A stretch of DNA of 64,000 nucleotides from contig CAVZPD010000022.1 of assembly GCA_963777045.1 (NCBI GenBank), forward strand, positions 248,001 through 312,000, written 5' to 3'. Shown piece by piece: positions 46,664-54,948 of the stretch. Numbering within the stretch: the stretch's first letter is position 1; each line of letters starts with the position of its first letter. Source of the stretch: JAPSGM01 sp963777045. Lineage in GTDB: Bacteria > Chloroflexota > Limnocylindria > QHBO01. A program made the translations under genes and the position numbers. The notes under the pieces were generated by a model. The model made no database searches. It saw nothing but the letters and a program-made list of their open reading frames with translations, and was not told the origin of the DNA.

Positions 46664-47962
46664 ATGCCACGCACGAAGACGGTCGCGCGCGCGACCGAGC
46701 AGGACGCCGCCCTCGCGCGACAGATCGGCGGCCGCATCCGAGAGGCGCGGCATCGGGCCGGGCTGACGCAGCAGCAGCTGGCGGGCGATCGATACACGAA
46801 GGCTTACGTCAGCGCCCTGGAGACCGGCATCGCCCGACCGTCGATGATCGCCCTGAGCTACCTCGCCGAGCGGCTCGGCCTGCCGCCCAGCCACTTCCTG
46901 GACGAACAGTCACCGGCGTGGACACGCCTCGAAGTCGACATGCGGCTGGCATCCGGCGAGTGGGAGAAGGCGGCCAATGGCTACGCGACGCTCCTCGACG
47001 ACATCGTCGACGACCAGGCTCGAGCGGAGGTGCTCCGCGGCCGGGCGGAGGCCCTTGCTCGACTGGACCGCGGGCGCGAAGCGGTGACCGCCGCGGCAGA
47101 GGCGACGCGCATCTTCACGAACCTTTCGCGGCCCGCCGACGAGGCGCTGGCGCGCTACTGGCTGGCCTATGGCCTCTTCCTCTCCGACGCCGAGGCAGAC
47201 GCGCGCAGCATGCTCATCGGCTTGCTCGAGCGAGTGCGTGCGGGACTGAAGGTCGAGCCCGAGTTCGAGATGCGCCTCCTGATCGCCCTCGCCTCGGTCG
47301 AATCACGCACCGGCAACTATGCCGACTCGCTCGCCCACCTCGAGACGGCACGCGGCATGGCGGACGATCTCGACGACCGTCGTCGTGCGATGTTCCTGTT
47401 CAACCTGGCGATCAGCTATCGCGAGACGGGAGACATGGAGGCCGCCATCCGTTGCGGCACGCAGGGTCTCGCCCTCCTTCGCGCCGCCGGCTCGGGCTTC
47501 GAGTCCGCGCAGATCGAGAACGATCTCGCACTTGCGTACCTCGCGAGCGGCGACATCGCCCGCGCCCGCGCCCTCGTGGCGGAGGCGCGGCGCGAGTTCG
47601 AGAGCGCCGGAGACGCGCGGTACCTCGCGGCGGTGCTCGACACCCAAGCCAGGATCGAGCTCGCGTCGGGCGGCCCTGGTGAGGCGCGCAGCCTCGCCCA
47701 GCGTGCCATGCAGCTGGCGCGCCAGACCAACAATCGGACGGCCGAGCTGGCTGCCATGCTCACCGATGCCCGCGCCCTTCGCCAGGCGGGAGAGGACGTG
47801 GAGGCGGAAGCGCGCTACGGCGAAGCGGCGCAGCTCGCGCGCGACTCGGGCGCGGCGGCTCGCCTCAAGGAGGTCCTGCGCGAATGGGCGGACCTGCGCG
47901 CCGACTCTGGCGACCATCGCGGCGCGTACGAGCTCTCGAGCGAGGCACTCGCGGTCAACTAG
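46664..47962 (+). CDS. HTH-XRE regulator with TPR domain
   Basis: This 432-residue protein has an N-terminal XRE-type helix-turn-helix (about 20-80; IGGRIREARHRAGLTQQQLAGDRYTKAYVSALETGIARPSMIALSYLAERLGL). Around ten tetratricopeptide-like helices follow to the C-terminus. This architecture resembles Rgg/PlcR- or Streptomyces-type regulators that bind peptides or partner proteins. The palindrome and promoter at 47974-48016 lie just after it and are candidate targets. Confidence 0.85.
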   Translation: MPRTKTVARATEQDAALARQIGGRIREARHRAGLTQQQLAGDRYTKAYVSALETGIARPSMIALSYLAERLGLPPSHFLDEQSPAWTRLEVDMRLASGEWEKAANGYATLLDDIVDDQARAEVLRGRAEALARLDRGREAVTAAAEATRIFTNLSRPADEALARYWLAYGLFLSDAEADARSMLIGLLERVRAGLKVEPEFEMRLLIALASVESRTGNYADSLAHLETARGMADDLDDRRRAMFLFNLAISYRETGDMEAAIRCGTQGLALLRAAGSGFESAQIENDLALAYLASGDIARARALVAEARREFESAGDARYLAAVLDTQARIELASGGPGEARSLAQRAMQLARQTNNRTAELAAMLTDARALRQAGEDVEAEARYGEAAQLARDSGAAARLKEVLREWADLRADSGDHRGAYELSSEALAVN

Positions 47963-47973
47963 CCGGCCCAAAC

Positions 47974-48016
47974 GGTCAATTGTGTATTGACAGGTGCACT
48001 CTGGTGCGGCTAGGCT
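47974..48016 (+). promoter_or_regulatory. Strong sigma-70-like promoter with palindromic operator
   Basis: TTGACA (47987-47992), an 18-bp spacer and TAGGCT (48011-48016) form the best -35/-10 pair seen in the window. The -35 lies inside GTCAAT-TGTGT-ATTGAC, a perfect 6-base inverted repeat (47974-47990), so a dimeric repressor could block it. Transcription would start near 48023, about 128 nt before the next gene. Confidence 0.6.
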
Positions 48017-48022
48017 CCAACC

Positions 48023-48128
48023 AACGAGCCGGCGTGGGCACCCATCGCTAACACCGGTGGGCCGGCTCGAGCGCTGGGGGATCATCGGGATCGGAGAGCG
48101 GGCACATCTCCGGTCCCGTTACCTTGTC
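48023..48128 (+). ncRNA. Candidate structured small RNA or 5' leader
   Basis: Downstream of the strong promoter lie two stable stems. The first is GAGCCGGC (48026-48033) with GCCGGCTC (48061-48068). The second is a 12-bp hairpin, CGGGATCGGAGA (48086-48097) with TCTCCGGTCCCG (48107-48118), containing one G-T pair and a 9-base loop. TTACCTTG follows the second hairpin, which could act as a terminator. The next gene has its own leaderless-type -10 at 48139, so this RNA may be independent. No known riboswitch class recognised. Confidence 0.4.
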
Positions 48129-48138
48129 CGGCGTCCGC

Positions 48139-48144
48139 TACGAT
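48139..48144 (+). promoter_or_regulatory. -10 box for leaderless DUF3090 transcript
   Basis: TACGAT followed by exactly 6 nt and ATG at 48151, with no Shine-Dalgarno. Confidence 0.45.
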
Positions 48145-48150
48145 GGCGGC

Positions 48151-48681
48151 ATGCGGCGACGTCTCTTCATCATCGATGCGCCCGACCGCTTCGTACCCGG
48201 CACGATCGGGGATCCCGGAGCTCGCACGTTCTTCCTGCAGGCACGCAAGGGCGACGCGGTGGTCAGCGTCGCGCTCGAGAAGGCGCAGGTCGCCGTCCTG
48301 GCCGATCGAGTGTCGGAGCTGCTGGCATCGGTCCTGGACGAGCCGGCTCCGGCTCGCGAGCCGGACGACCGCCCGCTCGATGAGCCGCTGGTCGACCTCT
48401 TCAGGGTGGGACCGATGGCCCTGGCGTGGGACACTGATTCAGCGCGCGTCGTGATCGAGGCGCAGCCGTTGAACGATGCCGGTGACTACGTCGACGTGCC
48501 CGATGAGGCGGAGGAGGGTCCGGATCTGGTGCGCGTCAGCATCGAACCGGCCCAGGCACGGGAATTCGTGCGACGCGCGTCCGCCCTGGTGGCCGCCGGA
48601 CGGCCCACGTGCCCCTTCTGCGGCGAGGTTCTCGAATCGACGGGCCACTTCTGCGCCCAGACGCGCGCCCACCTCAACTGA
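48151..48681 (+). CDS. DUF3090 family protein
   Basis: This 176-residue protein matches DUF3090: an N-terminal FIIDAPDRFVPGTIGDPGARTFFLQARKGDAVVSVALEKAQV block and a middle FRVGPMALAWD. The C-terminal zinc-binding-like tail is CPFCGEVLESTGHFCAQTRAHLN (Cys-x2-Cys and His-x-Cys). The family is typical of Actinobacteria and Chloroflexota and often lies near a phosphatase or histidine phosphatase gene; its function is not established. The dual-specificity phosphatase starts at its stop. Confidence 0.88.
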   Translation: MRRRLFIIDAPDRFVPGTIGDPGARTFFLQARKGDAVVSVALEKAQVAVLADRVSELLASVLDEPAPAREPDDRPLDEPLVDLFRVGPMALAWDTDSARVVIEAQPLNDAGDYVDVPDEAEEGPDLVRVSIEPAQAREFVRRASALVAAGRPTCPFCGEVLESTGHFCAQTRAHLN

Positions 48682-48682
48682 C

Positions 48683-49315
48683 ATGGGCGATCGCGCTCGC
48701 CGGAAGGTCGAGCCGGCCCCGCCGCATGCTGGGTTCGACGAACCGATGCGCGTCGACTGGCTCTCGGGATCCGAGCTGCGCCCCGGCGTCCCCGGGCGCG
48801 TGGGCCTGACCTTCCTGCCGGGGAAGCACGGCCGCTCGTCACGCTACCCGGGCCACACGTATCGGCGGGATGCGGAGCGCGACCTCGCGGAGCTCCATGC
48901 GCAGGGCGTCCGGACGCTGGTCCTGCTGGTGGAGGACGCCGAGCTCGAGCGGTGGAGCACGCCTGCCATGGCGAACCTGGCCGAGCGCGTGGGGCTCGCG
49001 ATGCACCGATTCCCGATCCCGGACGGCGCCGCCCCGACGCTCGAGACGATGGCGGAGATCCAGGCCGCGCTGCAGCTGGCGCGCGGCTCGGGTGACGTCG
49101 CGGTCGCCTGCATGGGCGGGGTCGGGCGGACCGGCATGGTCGCGGCATGTGCGCTGGTCGACGCCGGCCGATCCGCACTCCAGGCTATCGCGCGCGTCCG
49201 TGAGATCCGCCACCCCACGGCGGTGGAGACCGAGGCGCAGGAGCGCCTGGTGGCCAGCTGGGAGCTGCGAAGGCGCCGTCTCGAGGGCGGGGCGGCAGCT
49301 CCCTCGTCGGCGTAG
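48683..49315 (+). CDS. Dual-specificity/tyrosine phosphatase-like protein
   Basis: This 210-residue protein has the Cys-x5-Arg P-loop Cys143-M-G-G-V-G-Arg149 in ACMGGVGRTGMVAAC. The likely general acid is the Asp in PIPDGAAPT and the family block GVRTLVLLVED lies upstream. The first 60 residues contain a WLSGSELRPGVPGRVGLTFLPGK segment found in bacterial DSP-like proteins. It is probably a cytoplasmic phosphatase co-expressed with DUF3090 (start within 2 bp of the upstream stop). Confidence 0.85.
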   Translation: MGDRARRKVEPAPPHAGFDEPMRVDWLSGSELRPGVPGRVGLTFLPGKHGRSSRYPGHTYRRDAERDLAELHAQGVRTLVLLVEDAELERWSTPAMANLAERVGLAMHRFPIPDGAAPTLETMAEIQAALQLARGSGDVAVACMGGVGRTGMVAACALVDAGRSALQAIARVREIRHPTAVETEAQERLVASWELRRRRLEGGAAAPSSA

Positions 49316-49477
49316 GCCGATCGTACTGCCGGCGTACTGCATCAGACCCCACCAGGGGCTGCGAGTGGCCAAACCACGAGTGTCGCTCTGGCCCGGAGGT
49401 ACCACCTTCCCATAGGCACCGCGGGGCAGGACGGTCATGCTCGGCGCATCAATTCGTATTCATCGGATGCGCCCGAA

Positions 49478-50395
49478 ATGAACTTCCTGAACCGATCCCA
49501 GCAGATGACTCCGACACGCAGGGTCATGAGCGTCGCCGGTGCGGCGACGATCGCCCTGAGCCTGGTGATGTCGATCGCGCCCGCCTTCGCGGCAAACGTC
49601 GGGACCCTGAAGGTCTTCGATGCCGCCACGGACACCGAGCTCGGCAACAACCCGCACGTGTGCAGCGGCTTCTATGGCCTCTTCGTGAGCGACACGCTCA
49701 CCGCCGCTCACTGGCAGCTCGTCGATGTCGAGGCAGATGATGCCGTCGTCGCCGACGGTGACTATCCGGGCTCCGGGCCGGGCGTCACGAGTGACCTCAG
49801 CCCCGCGCCCGGCCACTACCGCCTCGACTGGACACCAACCGGTACCAGCGGCAAGACCAAGGTCATGTGGGTGGACGCGGAGTGCGGCTCCTCTGAGAGC
49901 CCCGCCGGCGTGAGCACCGCGACGCCGACCGCGACGCCGACCGCGACGCCGACTGCGACGCCGACCGCGACGCCGACCGCGACGCCGACCGCGACCGCGA
50001 CGCCGACCGCGACCCCGACCGCGACGGCAACGCCGACCGCGACCCCGACCGCGACCCCGACGGCAACGCCGACCGCGACCCCGACCGCGACGCCGACCCC
50101 GACGGCAACGCCGAGCGAGGTGACGGTGCCAAGCGACGACCCGACGCCGGCCGCCACGCCCACGCCGACCCCGACCTTGAGCCCCGTCGAGCAGGATGTC
50201 GAGGGGAGCCAGTCGACTCCCGCGCCGTCGCAGGTCGAGCAGGAAGTCCAGGCTGGCCAGGGCGGACCGTCGACCAGCCTCCCCGACACCGCAGTTCCTG
50301 TGACCGAGAGCGGCATTCTCGCGACGATCGGCCTGCTGCTGATCATCGCCGCTCACGCGGGGACGAGGCGCGAGCGACAGCTGTCCGTCGCGTAA
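49478..50395 (+). CDS. Exported Thr/Pro-repeat protein with sortase-like C-terminal signal
   Basis: This 305-residue protein has a signal peptide (MSVAGAATIALSLVMSIAPAFA) and a folded domain of about 100 residues with two cysteines. A run of TATP repeats (about 147-210) and a mixed Ser/Thr/Pro region follow. The tail is LPDTA (268-272), a hydrophobic stretch (GILATIGLLLIIAAHA) and RRER. Such a tail is the layout of a cell-wall sorting signal (LPxTA form). The protein should be exposed on the surface, with the repeat acting as a stalk. An in-frame ATG at 49505 is an alternative start. Confidence 0.78.
   Translation: MNFLNRSQQMTPTRRVMSVAGAATIALSLVMSIAPAFAANVGTLKVFDAATDTELGNNPHVCSGFYGLFVSDTLTAAHWQLVDVEADDAVVADGDYPGSGPGVTSDLSPAPGHYRLDWTPTGTSGKTKVMWVDAECGSSESPAGVSTATPTATPTATPTATPTATPTATPTATATPTATPTATATPTATPTATPTATPTATPTATPTPTATPSEVTVPSDDPTPAATPTPTPTLSPVEQDVEGSQSTPAPSQVEQEVQAGQGGPSTSLPDTAVPVTESGILATIGLLLIIAAHAGTRRERQLSVA
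49917..50113 (+). repeat. Short tandem repeat encoding Thr-Ala-Thr-Pro
   Basis: Imperfect 6- and 12-base units (ACGCCGACCGCG and variants with CCC or GGC) are repeated about 16 times in frame. All unit lengths keep the frame, so slippage by whole units changes only stalk length. On the opposite strand it creates long valine/glycine shadow ORFs. Confidence 0.85.
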
Positions 50396-50423
50396 CGCCG
50401 GCCGGGCGCATCCGGCCCCTCGC

Positions 50424-50459
50424 GAAGTGCCCCTTGGCCGCTCGGCCGGGGGGCACTTT
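50424..50459. terminator. Bidirectional terminator
   Basis: AAGTGCCCC (50425-50433) and GGGGCACTT (50450-50458) form a 9-bp stem, with an inner GGCC/GGCC and a short T run on the right side. It lies between two convergent genes. Confidence 0.75.
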
Positions 50460-50461
50460 CC

Positions 50462-53400
50462 TCAGTTCGCGATGAGCGAGAGCCGCCGCTCCTGCGACGA
50501 AGCTACCTCGACGAAGCGGCACATCGCGTTCGCCAGCCGCATCTGGTACGGGGTATGGACCCGCACCCGGAGCAGGTCAGGGGACGCGACGATCACCGCC
50601 AGGCATCGACCCCTCGAGGTCGCCACGTTCAGTCGGTTGAGGGAGTAGAGGAACTCCATGCTGCGTGGCATCTCGTCCTGTGACGAGGTTGCCATGGAGT
50701 AGATGACGACCGCCGCCTGCTGCCCCTGGATCTTGTCGACCGTCCCGATCCGAGGTTCGCCGCCGTGGTCCGATGCGGTCGCGGCGAGGCGTTCGCGGAG
50801 CAGCTCCACCTGCGCGTTGTAGGGCGCCACGACCAGGATGTCGGCGGGCGCCAGCGGACCGAGGATTCCCCTGTGGTCCACCCAGCGTCCCGCGAGCAGG
50901 TCCGCGTAGAGCTGCAGGACGGCGTCGGCCTCCTCGGTCGACGAGTTCCGGTTGCCGGCATGGGTCACCGGGACCCACCTTACCCCGGTCCCGGTGAGGC
51001 GGCCTGGGGCATCCGCGCGCAGGGCGTGCGTGAGCGGCGCCGAATGGAGCTGTCGCGCATAGAACGCCTCGCTGGTGAACGCGTTCACGTTTTCGTGCAG
51101 CCGGTACGTGATCGGCAGGAAGAGGCCCCGTTGACCGGGAATGACCGGTTCGCCATCGAGCACGTGTTCGAGCGACGAGACGTCGACCCCCTCCGGATGG
51201 GCACCCTTCTTGACCTGCGATAGCTGTTGGGGGTCACCGAGCAGCACGAGGTTGCGCGCCGCCCCGGAGACGGCCAGGAGGTTGGCAAGGGACATCTGTC
51301 CGGCTTCGTCGATGAAGAGCGTGTCGACGATCTCGTCGAATTCGTCGCGCGCCCACATCCAGGCGGTCCCAGCCGCGAGCATCGCCCTGCCGCTGCGGAG
51401 GGCATCGGCCACCGGGCCGTTGCTCGTCTCGTGGTGGTAGCGCCAGTGCTCGCCGGGCTTCTCGCCGGACTCGAGCTTGCGGATGGCGTGGACGGTGATC
51501 CCGCGACGGGCAGCGTGCTCCATCACCTCGTCGAGCAGGTTCGTCAGTGCGCGGTGGGTGAATGCGGTGATCCCAACCGAGCGGCCCGCCGAGAGCAGCG
51601 CGAGGATCATCTCCGCCCCGGTGTAGGTCTTGCCCGAGCCCGGAGGGCCCTGGACGGGCAGGATGCTGCCGTCCAGGGCGAGGACGAGTTGACGGGCCGC
51701 CTCGCTGATATCGAGGTCTGCCGGCGCGAGCGCGCGGCCGGGCGGCTGGCCCGCGCGCGGCAGCTCGCCGAGCAGAAAGTCGCGCGCGGCTCGCCACGGC
51801 CCGGCACCGTGCAGCCCGTGCTCCAGCACCCACCTCCCGAGCCGCTCCAGCGCACCCTTCTGGGCATCGCCGACGACCGGGCCCCTGGGGATGAGCGACG
51901 TCGGGTGGACCAGGTGGGGGCGGCGTGACGTCCTGAGATCCAGCGTTCCCTGCAGGGCGTCGAGGCCGGTGATCTTCCCGGCACCCTTGCGCGTGCGCGG
52001 GTCGACGGGTTCGTCACCGACCTTGAGCCGATACGCCTGCTCCGGATCGAAGCCGTAGCGGTGAATGACCGACCGCGCGGGCTGATCGATCTCGCCCATC
52101 CACGTCAGCTGGCCGATCGCATCCTCGTCTCGCGACGCGAGCTCCTCGTCGGATCGACTGCACCGATCGAAGAAGGCCCACCAGTCGACCTTCTCTTCGC
52201 GCCGATGCCATTCGAGCAGGTTGGCCAGCAGCCAGCGCGCCTCCAGCCCGGCATCCACCGCACGCATCTGCGCGTCGACGGGGACGTCGTCGAGGAGCCG
52301 GTCCGCGAGCACGCGGATGCGCGTGTCTCGCTCGCTCGGCGGCCGGTCCGCGCTCTCGTCGGGGACGAGACGGGGCAGCTCCGGAAGCGCCAGATGCCGG
52401 GCGAGCCGGCGTCGCTGCTCTTCCAGCCAGGTACGCAGGTCGGCGGTGGAGCGGCAGTCGTCCTGGTTGTAGAGGCCGATCTCGTCGAGGATGGCCTGGT
52501 CCGGCGAACCGGCGCTCACCGAGCGGATGTAGCGCTCGTAGGCGACTACCGATGAGCCCGCGTCCTTGAGCGGCGCCTCGCGATCCAGGGCATAGAGCGG
52601 CTCCAACTTCTTGATGGAGTAGCTCTCGAGGCCGATGCGCATGCCCTGCCGCACGACCTTGAAGAGGTCGACGAACAGGTCGCAGCGCAGGATTCGGTCG
52701 ACCTCAGCCTCGCGCGTGGCGTGTCGCGTCGAGAGCATGCCCATTCGACCGCGCTCGTACGCGGCGTAGTGGTACACGTGCATCGACGGGTCGTCCAGCC
52801 AGCGCTGCATCACGAAGTCGATGAACCCCTCGAACGCAACCTTCTCCTCGGCGCGCGAGTGACCCCACCACGTGTGAAAGGTCGGCGACCCGGACGCAGA
52901 CCGCGTCGCCGGGTCCCAGACGCCGAAGAGGTACTCGAGACCGTTTTCCTCGGCGAACGGATCGCCCTCGATGTCGAAGAAGAGGTCGCCCGGCGAGGGC
53001 GGCGGCAGCGCGGCCAGGCCCCGGTTCGGCTGGAGCGGCAGGAACTCCAGGTCCGGCACCGGCTTGCCGCGCGAGCTCAGCTGCAGCCGCGCCTGCTGGT
53101 GCATGGCCTCCATGGCGGCCGCGCCGATGCCGTCCACCTCGGGCAGCGGGGGCTGCAGCTCGGCGAGCTGGGTGAGGGTCGTGATACCGGCCGCGGAGAG
53201 GCGGCGAACCTGGTCCGAGCGGACGGACGCGACGAGGCTGAGGTGATCCGCCCCACGGCGAAGGCGGGCGCAGTGCGGCTCCCAGCGGCAGACGTCGCAG
53301 TGGCCCACCGGCGGTGGAACCTGCGGCAACGGATACGGCAGGGGCTGATCGCTGCCCAGCACCTCCTCGAAGCGCGCCTTGACGCTACGGTAGTAGGCGA

Positions 53401-53986
53401 GGTAGTCGTCCAGCCGCTCGGACTCGACCCGGTTGCCGCTGCCGCCCAGGGCGACCTGCATGCGCTCGGGCATGCGGCCCTGCGCACGGGCGAGCAGATC
53501 GGAGTACACGCACATCTGCAGGAGCGCGCTCCCCTTGACCTTCCGGGCGAGCTTGGTGTCCGCCACCTCGTAGTGGTGCTCGCCCAGGTCCGACGCACCG
53601 TCCACGCGCAGCAGGAAGTCAGCGTAACCGCGCCAGCGGCCGTCGAAGAGCGTCGCCTGGTAGATGACGTCGACGCCCTCGCGCATGAGCCGCAGCGTCA
53701 GCTCGGCATCTGCGCTGATGCGTTCGAGCCGCCCGAGGTGCGCCACCTGGTCTCGCGGATGCCGACCCTCCACGACCTGCAGGCCCTGGCGCTCCAGGTG
53801 TGCGCGGTAGCGCCGCTCGTGCTCTTCGCCGCGCTCCCGCAGCACCTCCAGCTCATCGTCCACGCGCTCCTCCGCGCGCAGCATTCCCTGCAGCGATGCA
53901 CGGTCGAGCGTGGTGAGATGCTCGCAGGCGAGGAAGCCGACGAGGTCCGTGGCGCTGTAGATGATTCGGCCGTCGATCTCCTCTAT
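50462..53986 (-). CDS. TM0106-type RecB-like nuclease fused to a superfamily I helicase
   Basis: This protein of about 1,174 residues has an N-terminal RecB-type nuclease (DTKLARKVKGSALLQMCVYSDLL carries the D..Q...Y motif). Cysteines in CDVCRWEPHC suggest an Fe-S clamp, and an RNase-H-like domain follows (DLFFDIEGDPF). The C-terminal helicase has Walker A GPPGSGKT near residue 780, DEAG, LLGDPQQL and ATSRGR. The conserved first block (EEIDGRIIYSATDLVGFLACEHL) lies upstream of the first ATG (53884). The best start is an ATA at 53986 with GGGAGGAG 8 nt upstream, overlapping the stop of a 7-codon ORF. A DNA repair or defence role is possible. Confidence 0.85.
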   Translation of the reverse strand: MEEIDGRIIYSATDLVGFLACEHLTTLDRASLQGMLRAEERVDDELEVLRERGEEHERRYRAHLERQGLQVVEGRHPRDQVAHLGRLERISADAELTLRLMREGVDVIYQATLFDGRWRGYADFLLRVDGASDLGEHHYEVADTKLARKVKGSALLQMCVYSDLLARAQGRMPERMQVALGGSGNRVESERLDDYLAYYRSVKARFEEVLGSDQPLPYPLPQVPPPVGHCDVCRWEPHCARLRRGADHLSLVASVRSDQVRRLSAAGITTLTQLAELQPPLPEVDGIGAAAMEAMHQQARLQLSSRGKPVPDLEFLPLQPNRGLAALPPPSPGDLFFDIEGDPFAEENGLEYLFGVWDPATRSASGSPTFHTWWGHSRAEEKVAFEGFIDFVMQRWLDDPSMHVYHYAAYERGRMGMLSTRHATREAEVDRILRCDLFVDLFKVVRQGMRIGLESYSIKKLEPLYALDREAPLKDAGSSVVAYERYIRSVSAGSPDQAILDEIGLYNQDDCRSTADLRTWLEEQRRRLARHLALPELPRLVPDESADRPPSERDTRIRVLADRLLDDVPVDAQMRAVDAGLEARWLLANLLEWHRREEKVDWWAFFDRCSRSDEELASRDEDAIGQLTWMGEIDQPARSVIHRYGFDPEQAYRLKVGDEPVDPRTRKGAGKITGLDALQGTLDLRTSRRPHLVHPTSLIPRGPVVGDAQKGALERLGRWVLEHGLHGAGPWRAARDFLLGELPRAGQPPGRALAPADLDISEAARQLVLALDGSILPVQGPPGSGKTYTGAEMILALLSAGRSVGITAFTHRALTNLLDEVMEHAARRGITVHAIRKLESGEKPGEHWRYHHETSNGPVADALRSGRAMLAAGTAWMWARDEFDEIVDTLFIDEAGQMSLANLLAVSGAARNLVLLGDPQQLSQVKKGAHPEGVDVSSLEHVLDGEPVIPGQRGLFLPITYRLHENVNAFTSEAFYARQLHSAPLTHALRADAPGRLTGTGVRWVPVTHAGNRNSSTEEADAVLQLYADLLAGRWVDHRGILGPLAPADILVVAPYNAQVELLRERLAATASDHGGEPRIGTVDKIQGQQAAVVIYSMATSSQDEMPRSMEFLYSLNRLNVATSRGRCLAVIVASPDLLRVRVHTPYQMRLANAMCRFVEVASSQERRLSLIAN

Positions 53987-54006
53987 GGCCGTGCTCCTCC
54001 CGTCAT
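53983..54006 (-). CDS. Seven-codon leaderless upstream ORF before the RecB-like gene
   Basis: ATG ACG GGA GGA GCA CGG CCA TAG encodes MTGGARP. TAGGCT (54014-54019, opposite strand) lies 7 nt upstream. The ORF contains the GGGAGGAG that would serve the nuclease gene, and its TAG overlaps the putative ATA start (ATAG). Confidence 0.4.
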   Translation of the reverse strand: MTGGARP

Positions 54007-54063
54007 GTCCGGCAGCCTACGGGACCGATGCGACAGCTCGTCGGTCGCAACCGCGCGACCGGG

Positions 54064-54858
54064 TCACTCGCTCGCCGATGCGGAGGGACTCGGAACCGGT
54101 TGCTCGCGGACGAAGGTGAGCGCCCACGAGCAATCGGAGGTGACGGTGACGAAGATGTCGCCGCGCAGATCGGGATGCTCTCGGAAGAACTGGCTGTACA
54201 GGTCACCCGGAGCGGGGTAGGTCCCGATCGTGGTCCGGATGGCGGGAATCGCCTGCCCGGACCCGGCCCGCAGGTCGACGGCGAAGCTGCAGCCGTCGGG
54301 ACCCAGGCTGGCTGCGATCCAGCGGACGGTGACGGCGGCGTCATCGGGCAGGAGGACCGGACCGTATTCGCCCGACGCATCATGCGCGTAGCCCGCGAGG
54401 AACGGGTTGTTCTCGATCGCGAACCCTGCCGGAATGAGGTACGGATCGGGCTCGAAGCCGGCGGCGACCCATCCCTCGAGGAAGGATGGTTCGTTCGGAT
54501 CGGCGTCGCGCACCAGGTACCAGCCCACATCGTCGATGAAGACCGGTCCGAGCCCGATCAGCAGCCGGGTGTCGACCCCGAGCGATGTGATGACGCGCTG
54601 GTCCACGCCCGCGCGCGACCTGACCCGCAGGCCGGGTGCGTTGGTGGTCACCGACGCGCCGGCCGTGAAGTGCGGCACATCGGCCAGGCCGGGGGTGGGG
54701 TCAGGGGTCGCCGCCGGGCTCGGCGAGACGGGAGCCGTGGGTGTGGGGGACGCCTGGGGCGTGGCGCTGGCGAGTGCCGTCGGGCTGGGCGTCGCCTGGT
54801 TCAGCGTGCAGGCCACGGCGAACGGGGCGAGCAGGGATAGCAGAGCGGCTCGGCGCAT
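54064..54858 (-). CDS. Lipoprotein with SH3b-like domain
   Basis: This 264-residue protein has a lipobox FAVAC near residue 16. A long Ser/Thr/Pro linker (about 20-60) is followed by an SH3b-like segment (TTNAPGLRVRSRAGVDQRVITSLGVDTRLLIGLGPVFIDDVGWYLVRD). The C-terminal region of unknown fold contains two cysteines. GAGGGG lies about 9 nt before the ATG. Bacterial SH3b domains often bind cell-wall peptides. Divergent from msrB. Confidence 0.75.
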   Translation of the reverse strand: MRRAALLSLLAPFAVACTLNQATPSPTALASATPQASPTPTAPVSPSPAATPDPTPGLADVPHFTAGASVTTNAPGLRVRSRAGVDQRVITSLGVDTRLLIGLGPVFIDDVGWYLVRDADPNEPSFLEGWVAAGFEPDPYLIPAGFAIENNPFLAGYAHDASGEYGPVLLPDDAAVTVRWIAASLGPDGCSFAVDLRAGSGQAIPAIRTTIGTYPAPGDLYSQFFREHPDLRGDIFVTVTSDCSWALTFVREQPVPSPSASASE

Positions 54859-54936
54859 CGGGTTCGTCCCCTCGGAGATGCAGCTCCGATCAGTATGTCA
54901 CCCGCCGACCTTCACCAGTGCTTCACGAGACCGTCG

Positions 54937-54942
54937 TAGAGT
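54937..54942 (+). promoter_or_regulatory. -10 box for leaderless msrB transcript
   Basis: TAGAGT followed by exactly 6 nt and the msrB ATG; no Shine-Dalgarno. Confidence 0.45.
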
Positions 54943-54948
54943 TGGACC

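Noticed and set aside
49917..50113. Possible CRISPR array
   Set aside because: The units are contiguous 6/12-base codon repeats without spacers.
49816..50346. Val/Gly-rich leftward ORF opposite the Thr/Pro repeat
   Set aside because: A mirror of the microsatellite; no initiation signals.
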